Shown one piece after another: positions 33,312-45,360 of a stretch of 64,000 bases of DNA. Source of the stretch: Brassica napus. Lineage: Eukaryota; Streptophyta; Magnoliopsida; Brassicales; Brassicaceae. The notes beneath the pieces are model-generated. The model was not told where the DNA came from. It was given only the letters and a program-made list of their open reading frames with translations, and did no database searches. Position numbers and translations under genes: made by a program. Each line of letters opens with the position of its first letter. Positions within the stretch are counted from its first letter, which is position 1. The stretch is from positions 24,490,098 through 24,554,097 of the forward strand of contig NC_063439.1 of assembly GCF_020379485.1 (NCBI RefSeq), read 5' to 3'.

Positions 33312-33378
33312 CCATTTTGGAACCGGAGTAAATCCATCTTCCTTCAAGCAACACATAGATAGGTAAGATTCTCTTTAA

Positions 33379-35955
33379 CTAAGACGCCACCATATCCTGT
33401 CAAAAATAAAATAAAAACAATATTGTAAACATGAAAGATTTCAGAAAAAAAGTGAGATAATATTGTGTTAAAAAAAAAAAAAGTAAGATTAATATATAAC
33501 AAAATACAAGCTCAGTCTACATATATTACTCACTATCACAAGAATTTTGACTGTATAATCTAGTCATCACTATCCTCTTTACCATTCTATAAAATTGTAC
33601 AAGTCCTAGCTAGCCAAACAAGCTAAACACATGTATTCTTTCAGGATAAGAATTCGAACTAAAAATAGGTAGAACCTATATATGATGATGCATTTTCCTC
33701 ACTATGGGGTTTACAAAGTATCATCCATAAAGTTGGATGTTCAATAGACTACAAAAGTCTTAACTAGATAATGGCTGCTTCAGCCTGTCTAACAGAAAGC
33801 AGGTAGGTCTATATGTGATTGATGCCTTCTACTTGTCTTAACTTTGAGATTCTGGAAAACGTTTATTGGTTTCTGTTATATAGTTAGACTAACAGATAGC
33901 AAACCAAGTTATAGGATAACTAGAGTAAATAAAGTATATTTGAACTTAGATATGTCACAGACCGTATGTCAATGCTCCATATAATCACACAAACCATAGA
34001 CAGGAATATAAAAGCTTTTAGTTACAGTATCTTGATAGCAATTTGTGAAAGTTGTTTAAAATAGAGACAAATAGTTTGTAAGGTTCGACATACCTGGTCT
34101 CCTTGGAGAAGTAAGCTCAAGACTTCCAAATTTTCTGCCTGGCAATGTTGGCATCGGCATCTCTTCTGCAGCTCTTCCCCCAGTGAAGCCAATGTCTGTT
34201 CCAGCTCAGAACTCTGCGTGTTGCACGTCAAGGAAACTATTGGCAAATGAGAATAAAAGTAGAAGCACTCGGCTGCTCTTAAATTCTAGCAAAAAAATGG
34301 TTGATGCAGAGTAGTAGGCTGTCTCAATAGGAACAGAACTAGTTGGTGCAGGTTATAAACCATGCTTCACTAGCTACTGAAAATAAGGATATCTAGCGAG
34401 ATTTTGTACTGAATTTGTTATGCCTTTTATGGCCTCCATGAGTGACATCTTCTTCTCATATTCATCAAGCTCTTTCTGCAGCTACAGATAGAAAAATAGA
34501 GTTATCAACCGAGTTTTGTTCACGTCACAGAATGTTTAAGAACAAGTTAAAACAGGGAATGGATAAGCTAGCAAACAGTAATTGGAGGAGCGAAGTAACT
34601 TTCACGTAATAGATTGATACAAAGACTAACCCTTACCTGTTCTTTTATCTTCTGCTCTGCTAGGAATCCATCCTCCTCTTTTGCCAATTGAGAATTAACA
34701 TCAGATAGCATATCCTTGATTGCTTGTGAATCAGCTCCGTGACCATCCTCAAAAACTTTGACATCTGCTGACACGAAACATATCCACAACAAGCCATTGT
34801 CTCTTAATAAATAGTCACAAACTTGACAAGAAGAGTAAACTGCAAAAAAAAAAAGTCTACTAACTTGCAGTTATGCTAGTACTATCATCATTGCCCACAC
34901 GGGAGGCTACAGTTTTCTGGAACACCCTATTACAAAGCAAACAATTTTAAATGTGTACCGACAGCATAAGGTGAAAAGGAAACTGAACAAGAAAACAACC
35001 TTATTTCCTTGTTCAGCTCAACCATTTGGCTTATAAATTGATCTCTGCATAACAAAAAAAAGTACTAAGCAATTATAAACACACAAACTTAAGTTCACGT
35101 ATAGAAAGTAGAACTAACTAAGATGTTAGAAAGAAGAAATCACCTAAGTAATCCTTCCTTGTTCTTTGTTTCGCCATCCACAAAATATTCCAGAATGTCA
35201 AACAGGGAATAATCAAACCATAAGCTCTAAATCTACTATAAAAAAATGTATAAGCAAAACCTTGAGAGCATCCACTTCATTGCCAACAGTAGAAACTTCA
35301 TCCTGAAGAAGAGCAATCCTTGCCTGTGAAAAAAAGTACACTAAGTTGATCAGTCACTAGCCATAAGCAACACAACTAGATCACACACCTGTACATGATA
35401 ATCGAGCTGATCAGTCACCAAAGGTACTGAGAATCGGAAAAACCAAGTGAATCAAGCAGAACAGAAAACCTCAAGGGATTGAATCGTAGCATCGTTCAAA
35501 GACGATTCAACTTCGTAGCCGTTGAGCTCCTCTTCCGCCACTTCTTTGATTCGTTTCGCATGTTCAACATCTGCATTCGCTGCTTCCACTTCCGATTGTA
35601 GAGATTCGATCCGCTTCTTCAATCCAACCACTCTTTGCTCTTTACGAGAAAATCACCAACAATCAGATTCAAAATTTCTCTAATTACAGAAACAATCAAG
35701 CTCGAATTGCATAAAGCTAACACCTAAACCCTAGATTTCACCAAAATTTCAATCAAAACGCAGATCAGCTCCTAATTTTTCAAAATCTCTTCCGATTCTT
35801 CGCCGTTATCTTTCTCAGCGAAATCTCGAGACCTTTCCAGGAAAACAAAATCTACCGAAAGTAAGAGAGATGATCTTACTACCTCCACGAGATCTTTCAG
35901 AGGTGAAGTCGCGGATCAGAGAGAGAAGCTGCTTCTGCGTATCGATTCCCGCCAT
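33379..35955 (-). pseudogene. Coiled-coil protein gene, copy 1, splice acceptor deleted
   Basis: Ten exons on the minus strand (35955-35883, 35639-35470, 35323-35261, 35163-35144, 35044-35000, 34926-34865, 34767-34637, 34481-34378, an exon ending at 34094, and 33396-33379). The product starts MAGIDTQKQLLSLIRDFTSE and is largely alpha-helical with heptads (VEAANADVEHAKRIKEVAEE). It lies where I recall At3g28370, loosely described as a spindle checkpoint-like component; that link is weak. Compared with copy 2, 13 bp are missing next to 34241, removing the polypyrimidine end and AG acceptor of exon 9. The nearest replacement AG shifts frame into a stop within about ten codons, so the C-terminal ~55 residues are probably lost. 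The next exon and the final D-M-V-A-S exon are otherwise preserved. Confidence 0.65.
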
Positions 35956-36040
35956 GGTTTCTTCGTCACTGGAAAAATATCTCACTTCCCGTTCTGAAAA
36001 AGTATGCGTCAGTAAGAAGCGGAATAATCAGATAATCTTC

Positions 36041-36075
36041 GGCCCATGTATATGGAGCCCAAAATACTAGGCCCA
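36041..36075 (-). promoter_or_regulatory. GGCCCA (site II) motifs, coiled-coil copy 1
   Basis: Two GGCCCA motifs (36041-36046 and 36070-36075) with AGCCCA between them, about 85-120 bp upstream of the ATG at 35955. The same cluster is kept in copy 2. Site II motifs are typical of genes active in dividing cells. Confidence 0.5.
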
Positions 36076-36269
36076 AATAATTTGGCAATATTATTCTAAA
36101 CGATGTGTGTCGTGTGACCTGTGTCTCCGACTCCAAGTGGGAAAAAAGAGGGATCAATTCTATTTCTAACCTTCATAATTCTCTTTTTGCTATTTTCTAT
36201 CTGAATTTGGGTATTGTGCCAACTTTATCCTAAAATAACATTTTTAAAATAAATTATCCTTGACAATTT

Positions 36270-36963
36270 TCAAAAAGGCTCAAGAAGGTCCACGTAGAGA
36301 AAGCATCCGCCAATCGTGGTTAGCTGGGATTGTGATGGGGACTTCGAGAAGCCTCGCAACATGCATGCACTTCGGTTTTAAACTTCTGGTAGGGTGGTAA
36401 ACTCGTCGCTGATGGAAAGATAATGTCAAAAACATTCATTGAGATATTCATGATTTTTGTGAATACTTCCTCTTGAGGATTAGTCTGGCCTTCTCCGGAT
36501 GCAACATGCATGCATCTCCGGAGGAGAGTGTGAAAAAACGACAAATCAGAAATCGTTGAGGCGGCTAGGGCAGCAAATGCTCACCATTTTCTTACGTCGT
36601 TATCGGACGGCTACAACACGTACTGTGGAGACAGATGGGTGCAGTTGTCCGGTGGGGCAAAACAGAGGATTGCGATAGCTCGTGCAGTTTTGAAGAACCC
36701 GTCGGTGTTGCTTCTTGATGAAGCGAGAAGCGCGTTGGATAGCCAATCAAAACGTCTGGTGCAAGAATGCCCTCGAGCGTGTCATGGTCAGATGCACGTG
36801 TGTCGTGATTGCACATAGGCTTAGCACGATTAAAACATGTAATGCTATTGATGTTTTGGACAGAGGAACAGTGATCGAATGTGGTAACCACTCGTCCTTG
36901 TTGGCAAAGGGTCCTACAGAAGCTTATTTTTCATTGGTTAGTCTCCAGAGCAATCTCTGTTAA
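36270..36963 (+). pseudogene. Rearranged 3' fragment of a fourth ABCB gene
   Basis: Matches exon 7 of the neighbouring ABCB genes from the [14 protein letters not shown] region to the final ...NLC stop. About 500 bp including the NBD2 Walker A are missing between roughly 36466 and 36544, replaced by about 75 bp of unrelated filler. An extra base near 36766 (TGCAAGAATGCCC) breaks frame again. The signature reads LSGGAKQR. It sits exactly between the two duplication units, so it may be the remnant of a copy involved in the unequal crossover. Not functional. Confidence 0.85.
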
Positions 36964-37942
36964 AAGGTCTCATATGTATGTTTAATAAAATTCTCTTATT
37001 ATTGTTTTTGGCTTTCTAAACGTCGTTAGTTCCTTGGATCAATTTAAGTATTATTAATCAAGGTTTCAGATATTCTAGAGTTTGCAACTTTGGGGATGGA
37101 TGACTTACCCCATACCATGCATTAATAAATTATTAATAAATTGATTAATTAAAATCAAAAACGTTTATGCAAATACTCCAACCCCGCAAACTTATTATTT
37201 TCTATAGCTTTACGTTTAAGATCAGAGAAAGATCTTTGTCAAAAAAAGATCATACAAAGATAATAAAAATATATGCAATAGTGTCATTATTGAAACTATA
37301 TCGAAGTTTTATACTAATATTTCCTATGATGTTATGTAAAACAGCTAAAGTCAATGATAAATTGATCACATGTCTGAGTAACATACATTATTTGTCTTTA
37401 AATGTTCAAATTGCTCTTTAATTAAGAGTATGATTGATGGCTATACTAAACTTTTTCGACGAATAAAATAACTTTGTTCAGTAAAAAAAACAGAATCAGT
37501 ATGGATTTGATTCTTTTCGCATTTCTATTTGAGTGTTGTTTTCCCACAACCTGGCCAAATTCGCAAGTCCGAGGTGGGAGACATGAAACTCGAGAGATAA
37601 TGCTAACAGAGATCATTTAGTGATGATGTTTTAAAAATCATTTTTTGTGATTCTACGAGTTCGAAATAGACACAACAAGTATTTTTAAAGTTTTAAAACA
37701 AAAATAACGCGTAGAAACGAATTATAATAAACACATTTTATAAGAATCAAACTTTCGTGTAGTAATCTTTCTGTGTCTCACATGCTAATATAAAACGACC
37801 AGGGACGGGAGAACCACAACACTACACAAGAAAAGGCGCCTAAAAAATGCTGTGAGTGAGCTATCGTTTCCTTAAGGTTAAGGTGTCGTACAGGTCTTTT
37901 CTCTCAAACAGTTTAGAGGTGAAGGAAAAGGAGAAAGTTAAA

Positions 37943-40900
37943 ATGAAGATTTGGGGAAGCATAAGATTGATTTTTATGAACGCGGACGGTGTGGACTGGA
38001 TGTTGATGGGATTAGGATTAATCGGAGCCATTGGTGATGGCTTCATCGCTCCTATTATATTTTTCTTCACCGGCTTACTACTGAATGACATAGGTGGTTC
38101 TTTCAATGATGTAACCTTCATGAAAGCCGTCTCCAAGGTTATTTCATTTCTCTCTTCTTTTTGCTCTTAGTTTTCTGGTTTTGGTCTCTATCCTCTGCAA
38201 CTAAACATACGAAGTAGACCATATATATGTTAGGAACGGCAATAAGTGCAAAAACGTTATATAAATGTGAATCTTGACATGAAATTTACGTCGAGAATGT
38301 TATAATTAATCTTTTCATTAGGAAAAAAAACTAATGGTTTCTGTACACATTGGGTGATTAACAGAATGCTGTAGCTATGCTTTCTGTGGCTGGTGCATCT
38401 TGGGTGGTCTGTTTCCTTGGTAAGTCTTTTAGACCATGTTTCTTTCCGTTTTTCTTTTAAATCTACAAATTAAAATTTATTGGTGCATTTGTATAAAGCT
38501 AACTATTTATGTAAAATTTGTGAATGGATTTTAATATTTATATACAAAACAGAAGGATATTGCTGGACAAGAACAGGGGAGAGACGAGCAGCAAGAATGA
38601 GGGAGAGATACTTGAAAGCAGTGTTGAGACAAGATGTGGTTTACTTTGATCTTCATGTCACCAGCACTTCTGATATTACCAAAAGTGTTTTCAGTGACAG
38701 CCTCGTCATGCAAGACGTCCTCAGCGAAAAGGTCTCACCAGTTATATATCTTTCTTTAATTTTCATTCTAAACATGTTTCTTTGTTTTTAAACCATTTTT
38801 AATTAGTGATTTTAATGGAAGCAGTTACCGAACTTTTTGATGAGTGCATCTGCATTTGTCGCAAGCTACGTAGTGGCTTTCATCATGCTGTGGAGACTCG
38901 CAATCGTAGGCTTCCCATTTATCGTTCTCCCCTTGATCCCTGGACTGATGTACGGACGATCCCTCATCAGCATCACGAGGAAAATACGGGAAGAGTACAA
39001 AGAAGCTGGATCTATTGCCGAGCAAGCCATCTCTTTGGTGCGAACTGTCTACGCATTTGGCAGTGAGACTAAGTTGATTGCCAAATTCTCAGCTGCACTT
39101 GAGGGCTCGATGAAGCTAGGTTTAAGACAAGGATTAGCTAAAGGACTAGCCCTTGGGAGCAATGGTATCATCTACGCCATTTGGGGGTTCATGACTTGGT
39201 ACGGAAGTCGGATGGTTATGTACCACGGCGCCAAAGGCGGTAACATCTTTGCAGTCATTATGTGCGTTACCTCTGGCGGCATGTAAGTAAACTAGGTTTA
39301 ATAATGCTCTTCGATTTTCTCTGACATAAAAGAAACATTATATTATAGTTTTAAGATTTTCTATCTTACATCGTGCAGATCACTTGGTCGAGGTTTTTCG
39401 AATCTCAAATATTTTTCAGAGGTAGTTGTAGCAGGGGAAAAGATTACCAAAATGATAAAAAGAGTTCCGGGTATTGATTCGGACAACATGGGAGGTCAAA
39501 TTCTAAATAACTTTAAAGGAGAAGTACACTTTAACCATGTGAAATTTATGTACCCCTCTAGACCTGAAACCCCAATCTTTGAGGATTTATGTTTGAGAAT
39601 TCCATCCGGAAAAACTGTGGCTCTGGTTGGTGGAAGCGGGTCGGGAAAATCAACTGTTATATCGCTTTTGCAGAGGTTCTATGACCCAGTCGCAGGAGAG
39701 GTTCTAATAGATGATGTGCCCATTTATAAGCTGCAGGTGAAGTGGTTGAGGTCCCAAATGGGTCTAGTTAGCCAAGAGCCAGTGCTCTTCGCCACATCTA
39801 TAAAGCAAAATATATTATTTGGTAAAGAAGATGCGTCCATGGATGAAGTAATGGAAGCTGCAAAGGCCTCAAATGCTCATACTTTCATCTCTCAGTTCCC
39901 TCATGGTTACAAAACTCAGGTCTTCTTTTTTTTTGGGATCAAATTTATATTCCACTTAATAGACCAAACCAGTTATGTTTGTTATAGATAGTTGGACTAA
40001 GCCGTATTTTTAATTCTTGCACGAAAAGGTTGGAGAGAGAGGAGTGCAAATGTCAGGAGGTCAGAAGCAGAGGATCGCAATTGCACGTGCGATAATCAAA
40101 TTACCAAAAATTCTCCTTTTAGACGAGGCAACAAGTGCACTAGACTCAGAATCAGAAAGGGTAGTCCTCTAGAAGCCTTGGACAATGCCTCTGCTGGCCG
40201 TACAACTATTGTTATTGCACACCGCCTATCTACTATTCGTAATGCTGATGTTATTTGTGTAGTCCATAATGGCCGCATTGTAGAAACTGGATCACATGAA
40301 GAGCTCATGGAGAATTGGGATGGTCACTATACTTCTCTAGTTCGCTTGCAACAGATGGAGAATGAAGAATATGATGTTAACATCAGTGTAAGGGTGCAAG
40401 GGGGTCAATTATCGATTTTGAGCAAAGATTTGAAGTATAGTCCAAAACTCTCTTTTGTCGATAGCAGGTCTAACTTGGCAACAAATTCAACCATTGATTC
40501 GAATCTTTCTGGTTCGATACATAAGGATAAGAAGACGCATGTGCCATCGTTTAAGAGATTGATGGCAATGAATAGACCAGAGTGGAAACATGCAATGTGT
40601 GGTTGCTTAAGTGCAGCTTTTTATGGGGCCGTACAACCACTAAACGCATATGTTGTAGGATCAATGGTGTCAATGTATTTCCTAACAAGTCATGACAAGA
40701 TCAGGGAGAAAACAAGGATCTACGTGTTGGTTTTTGTTGGTCTAGCTCTGTTTGTTTTCTTGACTAATATCGTTCAACATTATAGTTTTGCTTACATGGG
40801 CGAAAACCTAACAAAACGTATCCGAGAAAAGATGCTCACAAAGATGCTGACCTTTGAAGTCAACTGGTTCGATGAAGGCCAGAACTCCAGTGGTGCAGCT

Positions 40901-42383
40901 TGCTCAAGACTTGCGAAAGAAGCTAACTTGGCATGTCTTGCGCCCTATTAATTTAAACTTTAGTGAACAACTCTTTGAACAGTTCTTGATTTTCTAAAGT
41001 TTTTTTTTATCACAGGTGAGGTCGCTGATTGGTGAACGGGTGTCATTGTTGGTACAAACCATATCGGGAGTGGCTATAGCTTGCACACTTGGTTTGGTCA
41101 TCGCTTGGCGATTAGCCATTGTGATGATTGCGGTACAACCAGTTATTGTTGTGTGTTTCTACACTCAACGCATTCTGCTCAAAAGCATGTCCAAAAAAGC
41201 AATTAAAGCCCAAGATGAGAGTTGCAAACTAGCCGCAGAAGCTGTCTCCAATATTCGAACCATCATAGCTTTCTCGTCACAGGAACGGATTTTGAAATTA
41301 CTCAATAGGGTCCAAGAGGGTCCACGGAGAGAAAGCGTTCGCCAGTCGTGGTTAGCAGGGATTGTGCTGGGGACTTCCCGAAGCCTTTTAGCATGCACAA
41401 CGATTTTGAATTACTGGTATGGTGGAAGATTAATAGCAGATGGAAAAATCGTGGCAAAAGCATTCTTTGAGATGTTTATGATCTTTGTGAGTACGGGCCG
41501 GGCTATTGCAGACGCTGGGACCATGACTACCGATCTAGCCAAGGGCTCGGATGCAGTTGGGTCTGTGTTTGCAGTGTTAGATCGATGTACAACCATTGAG
41601 CCGGAGGACCCAAATGGCTATCTTCCGGAAAAGATAAAGGGAATAATCAGGTTTGTCAACGTGGACTTTGCTTACCCCACCCGACCAAATGTGGTTATAT
41701 TCAAGGACTTTTCCATTGAGATAGAGGAGGGAAAGTCGACAGCTATTGTAGGTCCAAGTGGGTCAGGTAAGTCGACAATAATTAGTTTGATCGAGCGGCT
41801 CTATGACCCGTTAAAGGGTTCTGTGAGAATCGATGGCCGTGATCTAAAGTCGTATCATTTGAGGTCGCTTCGTCAACACATAGCTTTGGTTAGCCAAGAG
41901 CCAGCTTTATTCGCCGGCACTATCCGAGAGAACATAATGTATGGAGCAGCATCTGAAAACATCGACGAGTCGGAGATCATCGAGGCGGCAAAGGCAGCAA
42001 ACGCCCACGAATTCATCACATCACTATCGAACGGCTACGACACGACCTGCGGAGACAGAGGAGTACAACTATCGGGTGGGCAAAAACAGAGGATTGCTAT
42101 AGCTCGTGCGGTTTTGAAGAACCCGTCCGTGCTTCTCCTGGATGAAGCCACGAGCGCTTTGGACAGCCAGTCTGAGCGCATGGTCCAGGACGCACTCGAG
42201 CGAGTGATGGTCGGGAGGACGAGCGTAGTGATCTCGCATAGGCTTAGCACGATCCAGAACTGCGACACGATCGCGGTTTTGGACAAAGGGAAAGTAGTTG
42301 AATGTGACCACTCGTCCTTGTTGGCAAAGGGTCCTACAGGAGCTTACTTCTCATTGGTCAGTCTCCAAAGAAATCTCTGTTGA
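37943..42383 (+). pseudogene. ABCB transporter, copy B, frameshift and stop in NBD1
   Basis: Seven exons (37943-38137, 38365-38419, 38553-38731, 38825-39282, 39379-39919, 40029-40930, 41016-42383), domain order TMD1-NBD1-TMD2-NBD2 with intact Walker A, signature and Walker B motifs in both halves. In exon 6, after GAAAGGGTAGTCC (about 40156-40168), two extra bases relative to copies A and C create an in-frame TAG between the NBD1 D-loop and H-loop; downstream sequence remains open in the shifted frame. Intron 6 starts GC (AACTTG^GCATGT), where copy A has GT. Exon 7 lacks one glycine codon near the end. The ATG at 37943 aligns with copy A; an upstream in-frame ATG at 37856 is in leader-like sequence. 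Confidence 0.87.
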
Positions 42384-42765
42384 CTGTCAAAGATGCCGTT
42401 TTGCTTTTTCTCAAAAACGGAAAGAAGATAAAGTGAAGAAAGAAGATGAAGATGAAGAGCAGGAAAACCAAAAAAATGTATACTTAGTTTTTTTCTTGCA
42501 AGTCTTGCATTCACTTATGAAGTTTTGTTGCTGTTAATGTAAAGAAAACCATGGTATCAAAGATTTCAAGAGAATTAAACAGAAAACGTAATAAGTGTTG
42601 AAGACACTAGAGGACTAGTGTTTGCTTCATCATTACGCATTTAGTAAAATTTCTATAGTAAGTGGTTTACTTATATCCTCAGAGGTGAAAGTAGACGTCT
42701 TACGATTTTGGAACCTGAGTAAATCAATCTTCCCTCAAGCAACCCACATGTAAGATTCTCTTTAA

Positions 42766-45219
42766 CTAAGACACCACCATATCCTGCCAAAAAAATGAAA
42801 CAATATTGTAAACATGAAAGATTGCAGAAGAAAATGTAAGAAATTACAAGCTCAGTCTATATATATTACTCACCTTTACACTCTCACAATAAATTTGACA
42901 ATATAATCAAAGTCATGTTAGCAGATACTACACAGCTAAGTAAGACATGGTTTTCTGATCATCACTACTCTCGTCACCATTGTATAAAATTGTTACAAGT
43001 CGTAGTTAGCCGAACAAGCTAAACGCAAGTCTAAATGTTTTAGGATGAGAACTCCAACTGAAAAGAAGCAGAACCTATATATGATGATGTAATTTCGTGA
43101 CTACACGGTTTACAAAGTATCATCGATAAAATTGGATGCTCAATAGACTACAAAAGTCTTAACAATAGAATGGCTGGTTCAGCCTGTCTAAAAGGAATCA
43201 GGTAGGTCTATATGTGATTGATGGCTTCTATTTTTCTTAACTTTGAGATTCTTGAAAGCGTTTACTGATGTCTGTTATATGGTTAGACTAACAGATATCA
43301 ACCAAGCTGTAGGATAACTAGAGTAATAAAGAAATATTTGAACTCAGATATGTCACAGACCTTGTGTCAAAATACCCTATAATCCCACAACCGTAAATAC
43401 GAAATTAAAAGCTTTTAGTTACAGTATCTTGATATCATTTCGAGAAAATTATTTGTAAAATGAGTAAATAGTTTGTAAGGTTCGACATACCTGGTCTCCT
43501 TGGAGAAGTAAGCTCAAGACTTCCAAATTTTCTGCCTGGCAATGTTGGCATCGGCATCTCTTCTGCAGCTCCTCCCCCAGTGAAGCCAATGTCTGTTCCA
43601 GCTCAGAACTCTGCGTGTTGCACGTCAAGGAAACTATTCTTCTGAAAGAATGGCAAATGAGAATAAAAGTACAAGCATTCGCTTGCTCTTAAATTTTAGC
43701 AAAAGAATGGCTGATGCAGAGTAGTAGACTGTCTCAATAGAAACAAAAGTAGTTGGTGCAGGTTATAAACCACGCTTCACTAACTACCGAGAATAAGGAT
43801 ATTCAGCGAGAGCATGCACTGAGTTTGTTTTCTCTGTTATGGCCTCCATGAGTGACATCTTCTTCTCATATTCATCAAGCTCTTTCTGCAGCTACAGATA
43901 GAAAAATAGAGTTATCAAACGAGTTTGTTCACGTCATAGAATGTTTAAAAACAAGTTAGAGCAGGGAATGGATAATAGACTGATACAAAGACTAAACCAC
44001 TACCTGTTCTTTTATGTTCTGCTCCGCTAAGTATCCTTCCTCCTCTTTTGCTAATTGAGAATTTACATCAGATAGCATATCCTTGATAGCTTGTGAATCA
44101 GCTCCATGACCATCCTCAAAAACTTCAACATCTGCTATTACGGAAACATATCCACAAGCCATTCATAAGAAGTGAGAAAATTGACAAGAGTAAACAGAAA
44201 AAAAAAAGGCTACTCACTTGCTGTTATGCTAGTACTATCATCATTTCCCACACTGGAGGCTACAGTTCTCTGGAACACCCTATTAGAAAGCAATCAATTT
44301 TAGATGTGTACAGGCAGCATAAGGTGAACGCCAATAGACTAGAAAACAACCTTATTTCCTTGTTCAGCTCAACCATTTGGCTTATAAATTGATCTCTGCA
44401 TAACCAAAAAAGTAATAAGGAATTACTAAAACACAAACTTAAGCTCATGTAAATAAAATTAAGATGTTAGAAAGAAGAAATCACCTAAGTAATCCTTCCT
44501 TGTTCTTTGTTTCGCCATCCACACAAAAAAAGTTCCAGAATGTCATACAAAGACAATAATCAAAACCAAATGCTCTAAATCTTCTACAATAGATCATATA
44601 AGCAAAACCTTGAGAGCATCTACTTCATTGCCAACAGTAGAAACTTCATCCTGAAGAAGAGCAATCCTTGCCTGTGAAAAAAAAAGTACACTAACGATAA
44701 GAAACAGATCCTGTACATGTTAATCGAGCTGAACTAAGCACAAAATAGAAACCTCAAGAGATTGAATCGTAGCATCGTTCAAAGACGATTCAACTTCGTA
44801 GCCGTTGAGCTCCTCTTCCGCCACTTCTTTGATTCGTTTCGCCTTTTCAACTTCTTCGTTCGCTGCTTCAACTTCCGATTGCAGAGACTCGATCCGCTTC
44901 TTCAATCCAACCACTCTTTGCTCTTAACCAGAAAATCACAACCATAATTTCACTAATTACAGAAACTATCATGCTCGAATCGCATACAAATCATATCCAA
45001 ACCCTAGATTTCACAAAAATTTCAATCAAAACGCAGATCAGCTCCTAATTTTTCAAAATTTTCTTCCGATTCTTCGCCGTTGTCTTTCTCTACGAAATCT
45101 CGAGACTGAAAACAAAAGCTAGAGAAAGTAAGAGAGATGATCTTACCTCCACGAGATCTTTCAGAGGTGAAGTCGCGGATCAGAGAGAGAAGCTGCTTCT
45201 GCGTATCGATTCCCGCCAT
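42766..45219 (-). CDS. Coiled-coil protein gene, copy 2, intact
   Basis: Ten exons on the minus strand. Clear ones include 45219-45147, 44922-44753, the exon at 43641-43491 and the final 18-bp exon 42783-42766. Using exon lengths shared with copy 1, the frame stays open for 278 aa. The protein is helical with heptad patterning (SLQSEVEAANEEVEKAKRIK), a central acidic part (MLSDVNSQLAKEEEG) and a C-terminal segment rich in Cys and Leu (LQKRCRCQHCQAENLEVLSL). No catalytic motif is seen. It converges on ABCB copy B, whose stop is about 380 bp away. Possible relative of At3g28370; function unassigned, a structural or kinetochore-type role is only a guess. Confidence 0.78.
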
Positions 45220-45308
45220 GGTTTCTTCGTCGCTGGAAAAATATCTCACTTCCTTTCCGTTTTGAAAACGTTTGCGTCAGTGGGAGGCGGAATAATCAGA
45301 TAATCTTC

Positions 45309-45344
45309 GGCCCATGTATATGGAGCCCAAACTTCTAGGCCCAA
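45309..45344 (-). promoter_or_regulatory. GGCCCA (site II) motifs, coiled-coil copy 2
   Basis: GGCCCA at 45309-45314 and again at about 45338, with AGCCCA between, upstream of the ATG at 45219. The same spacing as in copy 1. Confidence 0.5.
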
Positions 45345-45360
45345 TTATTTTGGCGATATT

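Larger units (their letters stand above)
22555..36100. repeat. Segmental tandem duplication, unit 1
   Basis: Matches unit 2 (about 37045-45360) from the ABCB upstream region through the convergent coiled-coil gene and its promoter. Shared landmarks: AGATATTCTAGAGT near 22577 and 37068, AACAGAATCAGTATGGATTT near 22626 and 37488, the ABCB exons, AAACCATGGTATCAAAGATT downstream, and GGCCCATGTATATGGAGCCC beyond the coiled-coil ATG. Without the LINE and the MITE, unit 1 is about 8.0 kb; unit 2 is about 8.3 kb and carries roughly 370 bp extra in its upstream region. Confidence 0.9.
37045..45360. repeat. Segmental tandem duplication, unit 2
   Basis: Partner of the unit at 22555-36100, in direct orientation, containing ABCB copy B and coiled-coil gene copy 2. 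It lacks both the MITE and the LINE and so preserves the empty sites for each. Confidence 0.9.

Noticed and set aside
36715..36963. Short open frame at the end of the ABCB fragment as a separate gene
   Set aside because: It is only the shifted-frame tail of the NBD2 remnant.
37856..37942. Upstream in-frame ATG extending ABCB copy B by 29 residues
   Set aside because: The matching region in copy A is untranslated leader with the MITE inside it, and the extension (SYRFLKVKVSYRSF) has no counterpart in copies A or C.
44093..44392. 99-aa plus-strand open frame
   Set aside because: It is antisense to exons and introns of the intact coiled-coil gene and has no recognisable domain.
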